Below, piece after piece: positions 28,032 through 36,430 of a stretch of 64,000 nt of DNA (positions are counted from its first letter, which is position 1; each line of letters begins with the position of its first letter). This DNA comes from Paenibacillaceae bacterium (GTDB taxonomy: Bacteria; Bacillota; Bacilli; Paenibacillales; Paenibacillaceae). The notes beneath the pieces were generated by a model, which worked only from the letters and a program-made list of their open reading frames with translations, had not been told where the DNA came from and ran no database searches. A program made the translations under genes and the position numbers. The stretch is from assembly GCA_004134985.1 (NCBI GenBank), contig REGQ01000002.1, forward strand, positions 87,137 through 151,136. The letters are read 5' to 3'.

Positions 28032-28045
28032 TGTAATCGTTATCT
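28032..28045 (-). promoter_or_regulatory. cre-like site (CcpA) in the transporter leader
   Basis: TGTAATCGTTATCT fits the consensus TGWAANCGNTNWCA at all positions but the last. It lies between the -10 element (28083-28088) and the start codon, where CcpA would block elongation. Confidence 0.55.
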
Positions 28046-28082
28046 TTTGGCTACTTTCACCATCGGCCGAATGGATGCTTTA

Positions 28083-28112
28083 ACTTTACCTTACCGTTTG
28101 AATAGCAGGCAA
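28083..28112 (-). promoter_or_regulatory. Promoter of the transporter/enzyme operon
   Basis: On the minus strand TTGCCT (28107-28112), 18 bases, TAAAGT (28083-28088). The same two hexamers drive the SLH gene at 33.3 kb. The -35 touches the nearest operator copy, as expected for an activator-dependent promoter. Confidence 0.6.
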
Positions 28113-28194
28113 TGAAACTCTTTTGCCTCCATTACTTCCTTTGTTTTGCTTCATCCTCGCAAATAATGTTCATACATCTGCAAAAGGTGTTCAT
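28112..28194. promoter_or_regulatory. Three-copy operator array of the transporter promoter
   Basis: Copies of GCAAA-N4-GTTCAT or a close variant: one on the minus strand at 28112-28126 (GCAAAAGAGTTTCAT), and two on the plus strand at 28159-28173 and 28180-28194, 21 bp apart. The same set with the same order and gaps occurs at 33344-33426. Probably bound by the AraC-type regulator at 33519. Confidence 0.65.
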
Positions 28195-28211
28195 CGTACG
28201 ACTCCCGTATA

Positions 28212-31200
28212 TCATTGAATGAAACCGGACTCCTGAAGCAGCCTTCGGACAACTGCCGCAGCTTCCGCCCTGGTGACCGCCGAGCCGGGGGCAAGCTCCC
28301 CGTTGGCGCGACCGGCAATAATGCCGGATTCCACACAATCAACGGCTGCGGATCGGGCCCAGGCAGATACGGCGGACGCATCTGAATACCGCTCAAGGCT
28401 CCCCTCCGACTGATCGTCTATCCTATCCTTCAGCCCGGTTATCGCCATAGCTTTGGCCATCATGACCATGGCCTGCTCGCGGGTGATGAAATCGTGAGGA
28501 CGAAAACGTCCATCCTCGTATCCGTTGACCAGCCCATACGCATGAGCGGCAAGAATGTAGCTGCTGTGCCAATCGGATGAGTTCACGTCCGAGAAAACAG
28601 AGTTTCCGTCCATTGGCTTGAGCCCTAATCCGCGGACCATAATGGCGGCAAACTCGGCCCGGGTAATCTTCTGGTCCGGATTGAACTTGCCCTCTCCTAC
28701 TCCATTAACAATCAGCCGCGAGCCCATGTCATTCACCTCGGCTTTGGACCAATGCCCAGCTACATCCGCAAAATTTTGCGGGTTCCATACAACCGAATAG
28801 ATGCTGTTGGTCAGACTGCTTATTTCCGCCCAATATACTCCGTTTTTATGTGCAATTTTGGTCGGAATATGGCGGACCGTGCCATCCGCTTCAAGTGCAA
28901 CCCCGGTCGTGATCCTGTTCGGGTTGGCATCGTCGGGAATAGCGATAGCCCTTTGCACATATTCATTGAATTTGTCCACTTCAATGGACTTATCTCCATA
29001 TGAAGCCGTTACTGTAAAGCTGAGGGGCGGTGCAACAAGAGCGAACCCTCCCCGACGGGCAGCATTTTCAATCGAACTAATGCTATCCTGCGGTGGCTGG
29101 GCAACTTCAATCCGCATGACAATATCCTCAAGGGCCACAGAGCTGCCGAGTTGGGCGGCCAGAGCGTCAATATTGAGCAACCCCGCAGGAATCGTGTATA
29201 CGGCCCGCTTCGTCCTGACTTCCAGAACGGCTGACTTTTCCTCCATCTGCTTCACCATACGGCCGTCTAATTGGCCAATGAACACAATGACCTCTTCATC
29301 CCCGGCAATGGTCACCACTGTGCCGGAGCTGTCACCGGCCAACATGTCCGCCAGTCTCTGCGGATTCACTTTTACGGTGAATACCGTTTGACCGTTCAAG
29401 CTCGTAACGGATGAGTTACCGATAGAGTCAGGCTTGTCGACGACCGGCACATGAACGACCGGCATCGCCGGAAGCGGAGGCAGCTTAACGAGAGCGGATG
29501 GAGCGCTTGCAACACCGTTAACGCTTTGAATTGCATAATAGGAAGCCTTGGCTGTCAGACCGGCGAATCGATGACTTCCGTCTATCTGTATCGTCGGGCT
29601 GTCGGAGATCAAGTTGTCATCCTCCCCATAGAGACTCACCGTCGCTTCCGGATGCACATTGCCCACATCCACATAGCCGATTCCTGCATGGACTGTCGGC
29701 TCTCGCAGGCTGACCAACACGGAATTGGAGTTCACGCTCTCTTTTCCGTTTACCGTCTGGGTTACATAATAGTTAAGATTATCGGGCAGCACATCGCGGA
29801 AGGTGTAAGTGGCCTCCGTCACGCTCTCCGCCCGGGCTTTCAACGTATCGTCCGCAAGATACAGATTGAGCGTTGCTCCCGGAGTAAAGGCGCTGACATC
29901 AACACTTTCGACACCGCCTTCTGCCCCAGGTGCAGCAGGCGTGACGGCAGCGGTCTCGCCATCGTCGACAAATACCCAGTCGATGGAGCCACTCCACGTG
30001 CTTGCAAGAGAGCCGATCCGATAATTCCAGCGGTAGGAAGGCTGTATCATGAGACGCTCAATGGTTCCTGTCCAAGCCGGGATCGTCGACATATCCAGAA
30101 CGTAATCAACCATTTCTCCCCCTGGCACCAGCGGGAACACGATCCCCCTCCCTTCGACTTCATTGGCGGGAGGAAAACCTTTCTCCGGGATGTCGAATGC
30201 CGGGGCGTCGCTGGTTGTAAACAACAGATACGCAGTAAGCCGGTTATCGGGGTTCGACATTCGGATATGCACATAACGCTGCGCTGCCGCATCGATGCCC
30301 AAACCGTCGGGGGAGAGAAGAGCCGGCTCGTAACCTCCGCTTCCAACGATCTTGCCGTCGGCTACCACAACAGGTGTATAGCCCTCGTCACCCGGGGCTG
30401 CTTCGAACTGCGTGGCAGAATAGGTCCGGAAGCGCATGCTGCGATTCGCCGAACCTTCCGGTCCGCGCCAGATGCCCCGGCCGTCTATGCTGTAGAATAC
30501 ATTTCCATCCGTGTAGCGGCCAGTGTCGTCATAGCCGATGCCATAGTTGCCGCCGTTCGGAATGACATAAGGGCTGAAAATTTGCCAGTTGTACAGTTCA
30601 TTGGGATCAAGTCCCGTAAGCCGCGGATATACACTGATGAAATTCCCGTTGGTTGAGACCTCGCTGGGCGGAACCGCTCCTGTGAACAACGCATTGTCAT
30701 TGGAGTCCGCGACCCGGATATAAAGGCAGCCGGTCGGGTTGCCGGTTTTGTACGCCCAAACCTCCAATTGCGCCAATGTGCCCGTCGATACCTTGAAGGT
30801 TTGGGAACGTGCCTTGTTCCAGTTGATGTCCGCAACCCTGCTGGTGCTCAAATCCCCGTTGTTAATGTCGATTTCCGGATCAAGAGGGCGAATCCCGGGC
30901 GATGCGCAACTGATGTCGGGGTTGATCTTCCATCCTCCATCGTTGTTGAAGTCCCAACGGGGCCCCGCCGGGTTCGCAAACTGCACCGAATCGATTCTCA
31001 CTTCGCCTTCGCCTCCAGCGAGCTCAATACGAATCTGATCGATTCTTCCACTCCAACCGTCTGCTTCGGCAACCGGAATAAGCAAGTTCGTGAAGCCCTC
31101 CGCTAATCCCTTCTCTTCACGAGGATTCACATGGAAAGGTACCGCCCGATTCTCCGAAAAATCTTCCCCGTCTGTCCGGAACAGCAGCCTTCCGGAGCTT

Positions 31201-33185
31201 ATGCCGCTGCGATTGGCTAGTCGAAGGCGGATAGCGCTGCTCGACGCAGCCTCAATCCCCAGGGAAGGCGGGGAGGTCAAGTGGGTTCCAGAGGAAGTTA
31301 CTCCGACGACTAACGAGCCTGCCCTTACATGAAATGCGCTGTTCGAAGTCCAGCCTTGGGCATCGTTGTCGATAGAAAAGCTCCACTCTCCGAGAACGTC
31401 AGTCGACTCGGCTTCGCCCGTGAAGCTCACTGAAGGTGTCCAACTGACTGCCGGTCCTCCAGCCGGCACAACAAAACGAACGACGTCTCCCGTCTGCACT
31501 GTGATGTCGTCAGCCAGCAGTACCACGCCTTGCTCGTCCACGGCAGCGAATGCCACCTCGATTCCGTTTACGGTGATGCTTACATTCGCCGATCCTGCTC
31601 GCGAGACCGGGAAACTTCGAATTGCAATATTGCCGGCGCGTGGAGCGGTCCACGCAAGCCCGGCGGAAGAACTCGCTCCAGGGACAAGCTCGAAACGGGA
31701 GATGTCCACGTCGCCGTCCCGGTACGTCCCGGTCAAGGCGTCCAGAGGCAGATTCGTCCAGCCTGAGGCCGTCCATTGCTGGTAGGACCACGGGCTAGCC
31801 TCGGTATCGTAGTCCGCTGAGGATTGCGAGATCCAATCGGCGGTTTCAAGCTGGAGATTATTCGTGACAGTGAGTCCCGAGGCGTTTCCTCTCAAGTGTG
31901 CGGTAAGGAACGCGTAAGGTTCATATGCAATGTTATCGGCGATGACTGCATCCGGCACAATACCGTTGCCTAGCGTAGAGATAGAGCCGCCGCCAAGATA
32001 TGGGATGTTATGAATATAGCCGTTGCGAACGAAAACATTGGCCCGAATGGCGTTTCCGGTGGAAAAATCGTTGGAGCCATGAATCGCCAAATATTCGATT
32101 CCACCTCCGTAATTGTCAGCGAAATAATTGCCCGCAATCAGCACATTGTTTGTGCCTGCCTCGTGGTCGATGGCCACCATATCCGGATTTCTTGTATTAG
32201 GCGTATTGACGAAGATATTGTTGGCAACCACAACATCCTTGACGGATCCCAGATAGAGGGCGGCGGTTCCCGAGTTGGTCCGGCAGCCCGCTGAACCGTC
32301 AAAAATCGAGTTGCGGATCATGACAGAGGAGGCGGATCCGATGGAAAGGCTGTCAGGACATCCGGCATCAATCTGGGCGAATACTTCGGACGGATCAAGG
32401 TTGTTGTTGTTGTCGTCATGTTGCCAAAGATTTTCAATAAGTACGTTGCGAAAGATCCGGTTAGCGGCGGTCTCGGGCGAGGCCACAGGCGTACGGTCGG
32501 TAACCGTTCCCTGATTGGCGAACACGATGCCGTGAGCGTTGCGGGTGGTCTCGATGTTGCGCAAGGTTACGCCATCCAACACGGTGTCCGTCCTCAATAA
32601 CGACGTTGTGCTGCGGACAAACATGCCGGTAACACGGTTGTCGTGAAGGAAAAGGTCCTCGAACACCACGTTGCTGTTGTCTAGGGTTGAAAAATCCACA
32701 CGCAGCCCATAGTGGAAGGCTCCTTTTCCCTCGACGGTTGTGTCGCCGATATCCAGATTCCGCACAATTAAATGACTGCCATTGGTGATGGTCATGGCCG
32801 TATTGGTGCCGTTGGCGACGAAACGCGGACGGGGACCTTCGCCGTAAGCTTCGATGACGACGGGGTCGGAGGCTGTACCCCGGGGGTTGTTGATGTTGAC
32901 TTGCTCCGCATAGCTGGTTCCCCGGGCAATGAGAAGCCGATCGCCTGCCTCCAGGTTGACGTTATTTAGCGGCGTAAAGCTGCACCAGGGGGCTTCGGGA
33001 TCTGTGCCGCCCCCGTTATCGGAGCAAGTAGCTGGTACACTGTTGTCAATGTAGTAGGTTTGCCCTGCAGCCTTCACCATTTGTGGAAGCGCTAACAAAA
33101 TGATAAACAACAAAATAAGGAATAGAACAGGCATTAACTTGCTTCTTATACCGGCCGGATTGGATAAAGAAATGGGTTTCAGCAT
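28212..33185 (-). CDS. S-layer-anchored right-handed beta-helix protein (putative polysaccharide lyase)
   Basis: 1,657 residues. The signal peptide (about 1-41, LMPVLFLILLFIILLALP) is followed by a parallel beta-helix region (about 45-420) with repeated strands such as GSHLIVRNLDIGDTT and NVVFEDLFLHDN, the fold of PL6/PL1-type lyases and related enzymes. Beta-sandwich, probably carbohydrate-binding, modules follow (about 430-1000), then Ig-like linkers, a long linker domain and three SLH domains at the C-terminus (FADVAGHWSKAEV, VFSDVNSSDWH, RYSDASAVSAWA). It would attack polysaccharide at the cell surface for the importer operon. ATG 33185 gives a proper signal peptide; AAGGAGG lies 14 bases upstream. 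Lyase activity is inferred from fold and neighbours only. Confidence 0.87.
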   Translation of the reverse strand: MLKPISLSNPAGIRSKLMPVLFLILLFIILLALPQMVKAAGQTYYIDNSVPATCSDNGGGTDPEAPWCSFTPLNNVNLEAGDRLLIARGTSYAEQVNINNPRGTASDPVVIEAYGEGPRPRFVANGTNTAMTITNGSHLIVRNLDIGDTTVEGKGAFHYGLRVDFSTLDNSNVVFEDLFLHDNRVTGMFVRSTTSLLRTDTVLDGVTLRNIETTRNAHGIVFANQGTVTDRTPVASPETAANRIFRNVLIENLWQHDDNNNNLDPSEVFAQIDAGCPDSLSIGSASSVMIRNSIFDGSAGCRTNSGTAALYLGSVKDVVVANNIFVNTPNTRNPDMVAIDHEAGTNNVLIAGNYFADNYGGGIEYLAIHGSNDFSTGNAIRANVFVRNGYIHNIPYLGGGSISTLGNGIVPDAVIADNIAYEPYAFLTAHLRGNASGLTVTNNLQLETADWISQSSADYDTEASPWSYQQWTASGWTNLPLDALTGTYRDGDVDISRFELVPGASSSAGLAWTAPRAGNIAIRSFPVSRAGSANVSITVNGIEVAFAAVDEQGVVLLADDITVQTGDVVRFVVPAGGPAVSWTPSVSFTGEAESTDVLGEWSFSIDNDAQGWTSNSAFHVRAGSLVVGVTSSGTHLTSPPSLGIEAASSSAIRLRLANRSGISSGRLLFRTDGEDFSENRAVPFHVNPREEKGLAEGFTNLLIPVAEADGWSGRIDQIRIELAGGEGEVRIDSVQFANPAGPRWDFNNDGGWKINPDISCASPGIRPLDPEIDINNGDLSTSRVADINWNKARSQTFKVSTGTLAQLEVWAYKTGNPTGCLYIRVADSNDNALFTGAVPPSEVSTNGNFISVYPRLTGLDPNELYNWQIFSPYVIPNGGNYGIGYDDTGRYTDGNVFYSIDGRGIWRGPEGSANRSMRFRTYSATQFEAAPGDEGYTPVVVADGKIVGSGGYEPALLSPDGLGIDAAAQRYVHIRMSNPDNRLTAYLLFTTSDAPAFDIPEKGFPPANEVEGRGIVFPLVPGGEMVDYVLDMSTIPAWTGTIERLMIQPSYRWNYRIGSLASTWSGSIDWVFVDDGETAAVTPAAPGAEGGVESVDVSAFTPGATLNLYLADDTLKARAESVTEATYTFRDVLPDNLNYYVTQTVNGKESVNSNSVLVSLREPTVHAGIGYVDVGNVHPEATVSLYGEDDNLISDSPTIQIDGSHRFAGLTAKASYYAIQSVNGVASAPSALVKLPPLPAMPVVHVPVVDKPDSIGNSSVTSLNGQTVFTVKVNPQRLADMLAGDSSGTVVTIAGDEEVIVFIGQLDGRMVKQMEEKSAVLEVRTKRAVYTIPAGLLNIDALAAQLGSSVALEDIVMRIEVAQPPQDSISSIENAARRGGFALVAPPLSFTVTASYGDKSIEVDKFNEYVQRAIAIPDDANPNRITTGVALEADGTVRHIPTKIAHKNGVYWAEISSLTNSIYSVVWNPQNFADVAGHWSKAEVNDMGSRLIVNGVGEGKFNPDQKITRAEFAAIMVRGLGLKPMDGNSVFSDVNSSDWHSSYILAAHAYGLVNGYEDGRFRPHDFITREQAMVMMAKAMAITGLKDRIDDQSEGSLERYSDASAVSAWARSAAVDCVESGIIAGRANGELAPGSAVTRAEAAAVVRRLLQESGFIQ

Positions 33186-33315
33186 TTGGGAACAGTTACC
33201 TCCTTCGAATGAATAGTTAAGCCAAAAACGCATTTTTGTGCTTCATGCCTCCCCAGACGGATCAATCCGTCCGTTCCGATCTGTCAGCCTCTCACCTCCT
33301 TGCGGAACCAATTCA

Positions 33316-33344
33316 ACTTTACTCATCTTGTGAGTGACAGGCAA
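33316..33344 (-). promoter_or_regulatory. Promoter of the SLH beta-helix gene
   Basis: Minus-strand TTGCCT (33339-33344), 17 bases, TAAAGT (33316-33321), identical hexamers to those of the transporter operon, with an operator copy overlapping the -35. Confidence 0.6.
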
Positions 33345-33426
33345 TGAACCTGATTTGCCGGCTTGCTGCAGGCCGGATCGAGGGATTATTTGCAAAACAG
33401 GTTCATGGGCTGCAAATGATGTTCAT
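33344..33426. promoter_or_regulatory. Three-copy operator array between the SLH gene and its regulator
   Basis: A minus-strand copy at 33344-33358 (GCAAATCAGGTTCAT) and plus-strand copies at 33392-33406 (GCAAAACAGGTTCAT) and 33412-33426 (GCAAATGATGTTCAT), the last two 20 bp apart. The layout matches 28112-28194. Its position between divergent genes could also give autoregulation. Confidence 0.7.
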
Positions 33427-33457
33427 GTCCAAAGAACAAATATCCGCTCTTTCTTTA

Positions 33458-33487
33458 TTGACTTGTCCCGCGCATTGAGCTTATGCT
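33458..33487 (+). promoter_or_regulatory. Promoter of the AraC/sensor regulator
   Basis: TTGACT (33458-33463), 18 bases, TATGCT (33482-33487), about 32 bases before the start codon. Confidence 0.6.
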
Positions 33488-33518
33488 AATTAAGCATTTG
33501 GACTAAGGAGGTGCCTGT

Positions 33519-35855
33519 GTGAAGCTCAGGGCAATACGTTTTTTTCGCTTGGCGTCCACGCCTACACTAAAAACCAAAATGCTGGCCTATCTGCTCCTTA
33601 TGTCGAGCATTCCGGTTGCCCTTATGGGCATCTACTCGGCATACAGTACTTCTGCCATCATCCGCGAGCAGGCGGGTGAATCCAATGCCGTCCTGCTCAC
33701 GCAGACAGAGAAGGAACTGAATAATTATTTCAAGAAAATTGATGATCTGATGCTCCAATATACACACGCATCCTCCAACTCAACCCTGCTGATGAAACGA
33801 TTTGTCGAACAGGATTTGTCCGTCGAGAATTGGAAAACGGTCATGGATCTGAGCGAAATTCTCGTCAAACTGCAAAGCGGAATGGAGCATGTACTGGAGC
33901 TTGACTTTTATTCCGTTCCTTACGGCAAGGTTTTAAGCTCCCACGGCAATCTCTATACGGATGAGGAGTTTGGCGATCCAATGGCCATCAAAGCAGCCAA
34001 GAAACTGTCTTATACCAACCGCTTCCTTAATCTGCGCATGCCTGACTCCGACTATGGGACGTTGACGAGGCCCATATTGACGATAATAAAACCCATTTTG
34101 CAAAACAACCGGGTAAATGCGGCCCTTATCGTCTATCTGGATGCTATGTCCATCAGCAGCTACAAGCTGGCCCCGCCAGCTCCATATGAAGGCTCTTCGA
34201 TATTCGTAACGGATGAGCATGGCAACATTATTTTGCATTCCCAGACGTCCCGAATCGGCACCCGGGCTGACGAGACCGCTCTTGCGAAAATCAAGGAGGC
34301 CGCCGATGCAGACTGGATTATTCATGATAAGTTGAATCTGGATGGCGTTTATTCAAACACTGTGATGTTGCGTTCAGAATCGAAAAATTGGTATTACTTC
34401 GCGAACGTACCGGAGAAAGCGTTTACCATGAAGGCTAACTCCCAGCGCAATATCATGCTTGCCATCAGCCTCGGACTGGTCTTGATCGGCTTGCTTTTCG
34501 GCTATCGCGCCTCACGTTCGCTATATCGCCCGCTCCAGAAACTGACCAGCAAGCTTAAGCCTGCGGCAGCAAACACAAATATCGTCTCCGATGGTGATGA
34601 GCTGGCCTGGTTGGATCGCTATCTGGATCTGCTCAGTCTGGAGAATAGGCAGCTATCTACGGAGATGAACATTTATTTCGAGCACGCCAAGCATTTTCTG
34701 CTGCACCAATTGCTTGTCAGGAGCATACCGCATCAGAATCATTCGCTTAGTGAGCACGAAGCTTTCCCGAATGAATGCTGCTTTATTCCTCTTCTGATCG
34801 TAGACTTGAACCAAAACAGGATGATGAAGAGTTACTCCCGGCGAGATTGCTCTTTATATTATTATGCAGTGGACAATATCGCCATGGAACTACTGGGAGA
34901 AAACGGTAATCCACAGGTGATCATGATCCAACCTGGTTTGTTCGTTGCCATTGTCCCTATGGAAGACCGGCTCGCGCCGGAGGAACTGCGCGGGATGGGC
35001 CTCAAGCTCCAGGATACGCTGATGCGATATCTGAAGCTGGATTCATTTGTTGCCGCCAGCTATTCCGATACCGGGACGGACGGCTTGCACGAAGCCTACG
35101 AAGAGGCCTCCGGCCTTTTGCGATACCGTTTTCTTGCAGGCCACAATGAAGTGATGCTTATTCATGATCTAGAGGCTTCCGTCTCCATGCAAGCGGAAGT
35201 GTTGTTTCAATGCGAGAACGAAATTGCCGCAGCCATCCGCTCGCGCCAATGGAACGAAGCAGAAGGGATTTTCCAATCCCTGGCAGATACGCTCCAGGAA
35301 TCCTTCAATATTTCGGAGGACCTGCTGCGCGGTTATTTTCCGCAATTACTCGGCACCATTGTCAAATCCGTTCAATTAGCACCGCAGGATTCTTTTGATT
35401 CCGATACGCTCAAAGAGCTTCTGCTCCATCTGGCCGAAAGTCGTGATCTTGAAGAAGTCCGAAGCTTTTTTCGGGACCGTGTCTTTGAAGTACTGCGCCA
35501 AGAATACGATGATACGAGCGCTTCTTCTCATCGCATCCGACTTGTAGAGCAGGTACAGGATTTCATTCACAATCATTACGATACCGATCTTTCCTTGCAG
35601 CAATGCGCAGAAAGAGTCGGGCTGGCCCCCTTCGATTTAAGCCGTATGTATAAACAAGTCACAGGAGTCAATTTCATTGATTACCTGATTCAGTTCCGCA
35701 TGGAAAAAGCCAAGGCGCTTTTGGCCAATCCGGACATGCGAATACAGGATATTGCCGATCGTCTCCGCTATTCCTCCCAGCAAGGCTTTATGCGAGCCTT
35801 CAAAAAATCGATTGGGATGACGCCAGGACAATTCCGCAGCAAGCTAAAGGGTTAA
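33519..35855 (+). CDS. Membrane-bound AraC family regulator with extracytoplasmic sensor domain
   Basis: 778 residues. Transmembrane segment 1 is at about 24-45 (MLAYLLLMSSIPVALMGIYSA), an extracytoplasmic Cache-like sensor domain at about 46-305, segment 2 at about 308-330 (IMLAISLGLVLIGLLFGY), a cytoplasmic middle region, and two HTH_18 AraC motifs in the last 100 residues (DLSLQQCAERVGLAPFDLSRMYKQ, then MRIQDIADRLRYSS). It resembles one-component regulators that sense sugars outside the cell and control nearby polysaccharide genes. GTG 33519 follows AAGGAGGTGCCTGT. It is divergent from the SLH gene. The operator arrays at 28.1 and 33.4 kb are its most likely targets. Confidence 0.9.
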   Translation: MKLRAIRFFRLASTPTLKTKMLAYLLLMSSIPVALMGIYSAYSTSAIIREQAGESNAVLLTQTEKELNNYFKKIDDLMLQYTHASSNSTLLMKRFVEQDLSVENWKTVMDLSEILVKLQSGMEHVLELDFYSVPYGKVLSSHGNLYTDEEFGDPMAIKAAKKLSYTNRFLNLRMPDSDYGTLTRPILTIIKPILQNNRVNAALIVYLDAMSISSYKLAPPAPYEGSSIFVTDEHGNIILHSQTSRIGTRADETALAKIKEAADADWIIHDKLNLDGVYSNTVMLRSESKNWYYFANVPEKAFTMKANSQRNIMLAISLGLVLIGLLFGYRASRSLYRPLQKLTSKLKPAAANTNIVSDGDELAWLDRYLDLLSLENRQLSTEMNIYFEHAKHFLLHQLLVRSIPHQNHSLSEHEAFPNECCFIPLLIVDLNQNRMMKSYSRRDCSLYYYAVDNIAMELLGENGNPQVIMIQPGLFVAIVPMEDRLAPEELRGMGLKLQDTLMRYLKLDSFVAASYSDTGTDGLHEAYEEASGLLRYRFLAGHNEVMLIHDLEASVSMQAEVLFQCENEIAAAIRSRQWNEAEGIFQSLADTLQESFNISEDLLRGYFPQLLGTIVKSVQLAPQDSFDSDTLKELLLHLAESRDLEEVRSFFRDRVFEVLRQEYDDTSASSHRIRLVEQVQDFIHNHYDTDLSLQQCAERVGLAPFDLSRMYKQVTGVNFIDYLIQFRMEKAKALLANPDMRIQDIADRLRYSSQQGFMRAFKKSIGMTPGQFRSKLKG

Positions 35856-36251
35856 GCCATTCGGCACGATGATCATGCATATTAGTGTAATTATATTTTA
35901 TTGAAATATTTGGTTTTAGACCATTTTGGCAAAACCATCTTGCTCGACATTGATTTAACAGTATACGTAAATAGCGCCGCTCATCAGCGTTAGAATTCCA
36001 CATGGCCCCCTTTGCTTTCACTCGAAGCGGATCGCGCCCACAACCGGTCGGCTCACCCGCCAAGCGACACCGCACCGCATGCTCGAGGCACGCTTGAACC
36101 TCGGACACCTCGAGGCATGCTCGGGCCTCGGACACGCGCGCGGCGCGCGCCAAGCCTACCAATTCGTGCCGCCAGAGCACGAAGCCCAACCAACAACTAG
36201 CCGCGACGTCTTCGCACGCGTGAATCGCCGCCCGTTACGCAGGCAAGACAC
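35856..36251. other. GC-rich gene-free region with short repeats
   Basis: About 400 bases between the convergent regulator gene and the riboswitch terminator. The first 130 bases are AT-rich, with a weak GGTTTT/AAAACC hairpin near 35913-35937. From about 36020 to 36230 it is very GC-rich, with partial repeats of CCTCGGACAC and GCATGCTCG. Frames in it lack ribosome sites. I see no gene here, in particular none for the riboswitch to control. Confidence 0.6.
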
Positions 36252-36281
36252 CAAAAAAAGCAGCCTCCGAATGGAGCTGCC
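36252..36281 (-). terminator. Terminator in the expression platform of the c-di-GMP riboswitch
   Basis: Minus-strand stem GGCAGCTCC...GGAGGCTGC (36260-36281) with loop ATTC, followed by seven T. Upstream GCCTGGC and GCCAGGC can pair with each other and the latter overlaps the terminator stem foot, allowing switching. Confidence 0.82.
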
Positions 36282-36309
36282 TGGCGTAACCCCTTACCTG
36301 GGGGAAACA

Positions 36310-36407
36310 GTGCTTGGTAGCCAGGCTGTCATTAGCTCCACATAGCAATGAACCTTAGACCCTTTGGCTTTGCGTCCTTGCCTTTCAGCAAGTTTGCCTT
36401 TTTCAAA
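36310..36407 (-). ncRNA. Cyclic di-GMP-I (GEMM-I) riboswitch aptamer
   Basis: Read on the minus strand: GGCAAAC, then a P1b hairpin CTTGCT-GAAA-GGCAAG with the conserved GNRA tetraloop, then GGACGCAAAGCC, GGGTCTAAGG, a variable arm, and finally ATGACAGCCTGGCTACC. These are the conserved core blocks of the class I c-di-GMP aptamer in order. It begins about 25 bases after the stop of the HD-GYP gene, so it is probably co-transcribed with it. A terminator follows, but no gene lies on this strand until the SLH protein gene ending the distance at 33185. Confidence 0.92.
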
Positions 36408-36430
36408 TTAACTATTCGATTTTCGCCAAG

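Noticed and set aside
35800..36189. 129-codon minus-strand frame that could have been the gene controlled by the riboswitch
   Set aside because: It overlaps the end of the regulator gene, is made of the GC-rich repeat region, and has no ribosome site at a sensible place.
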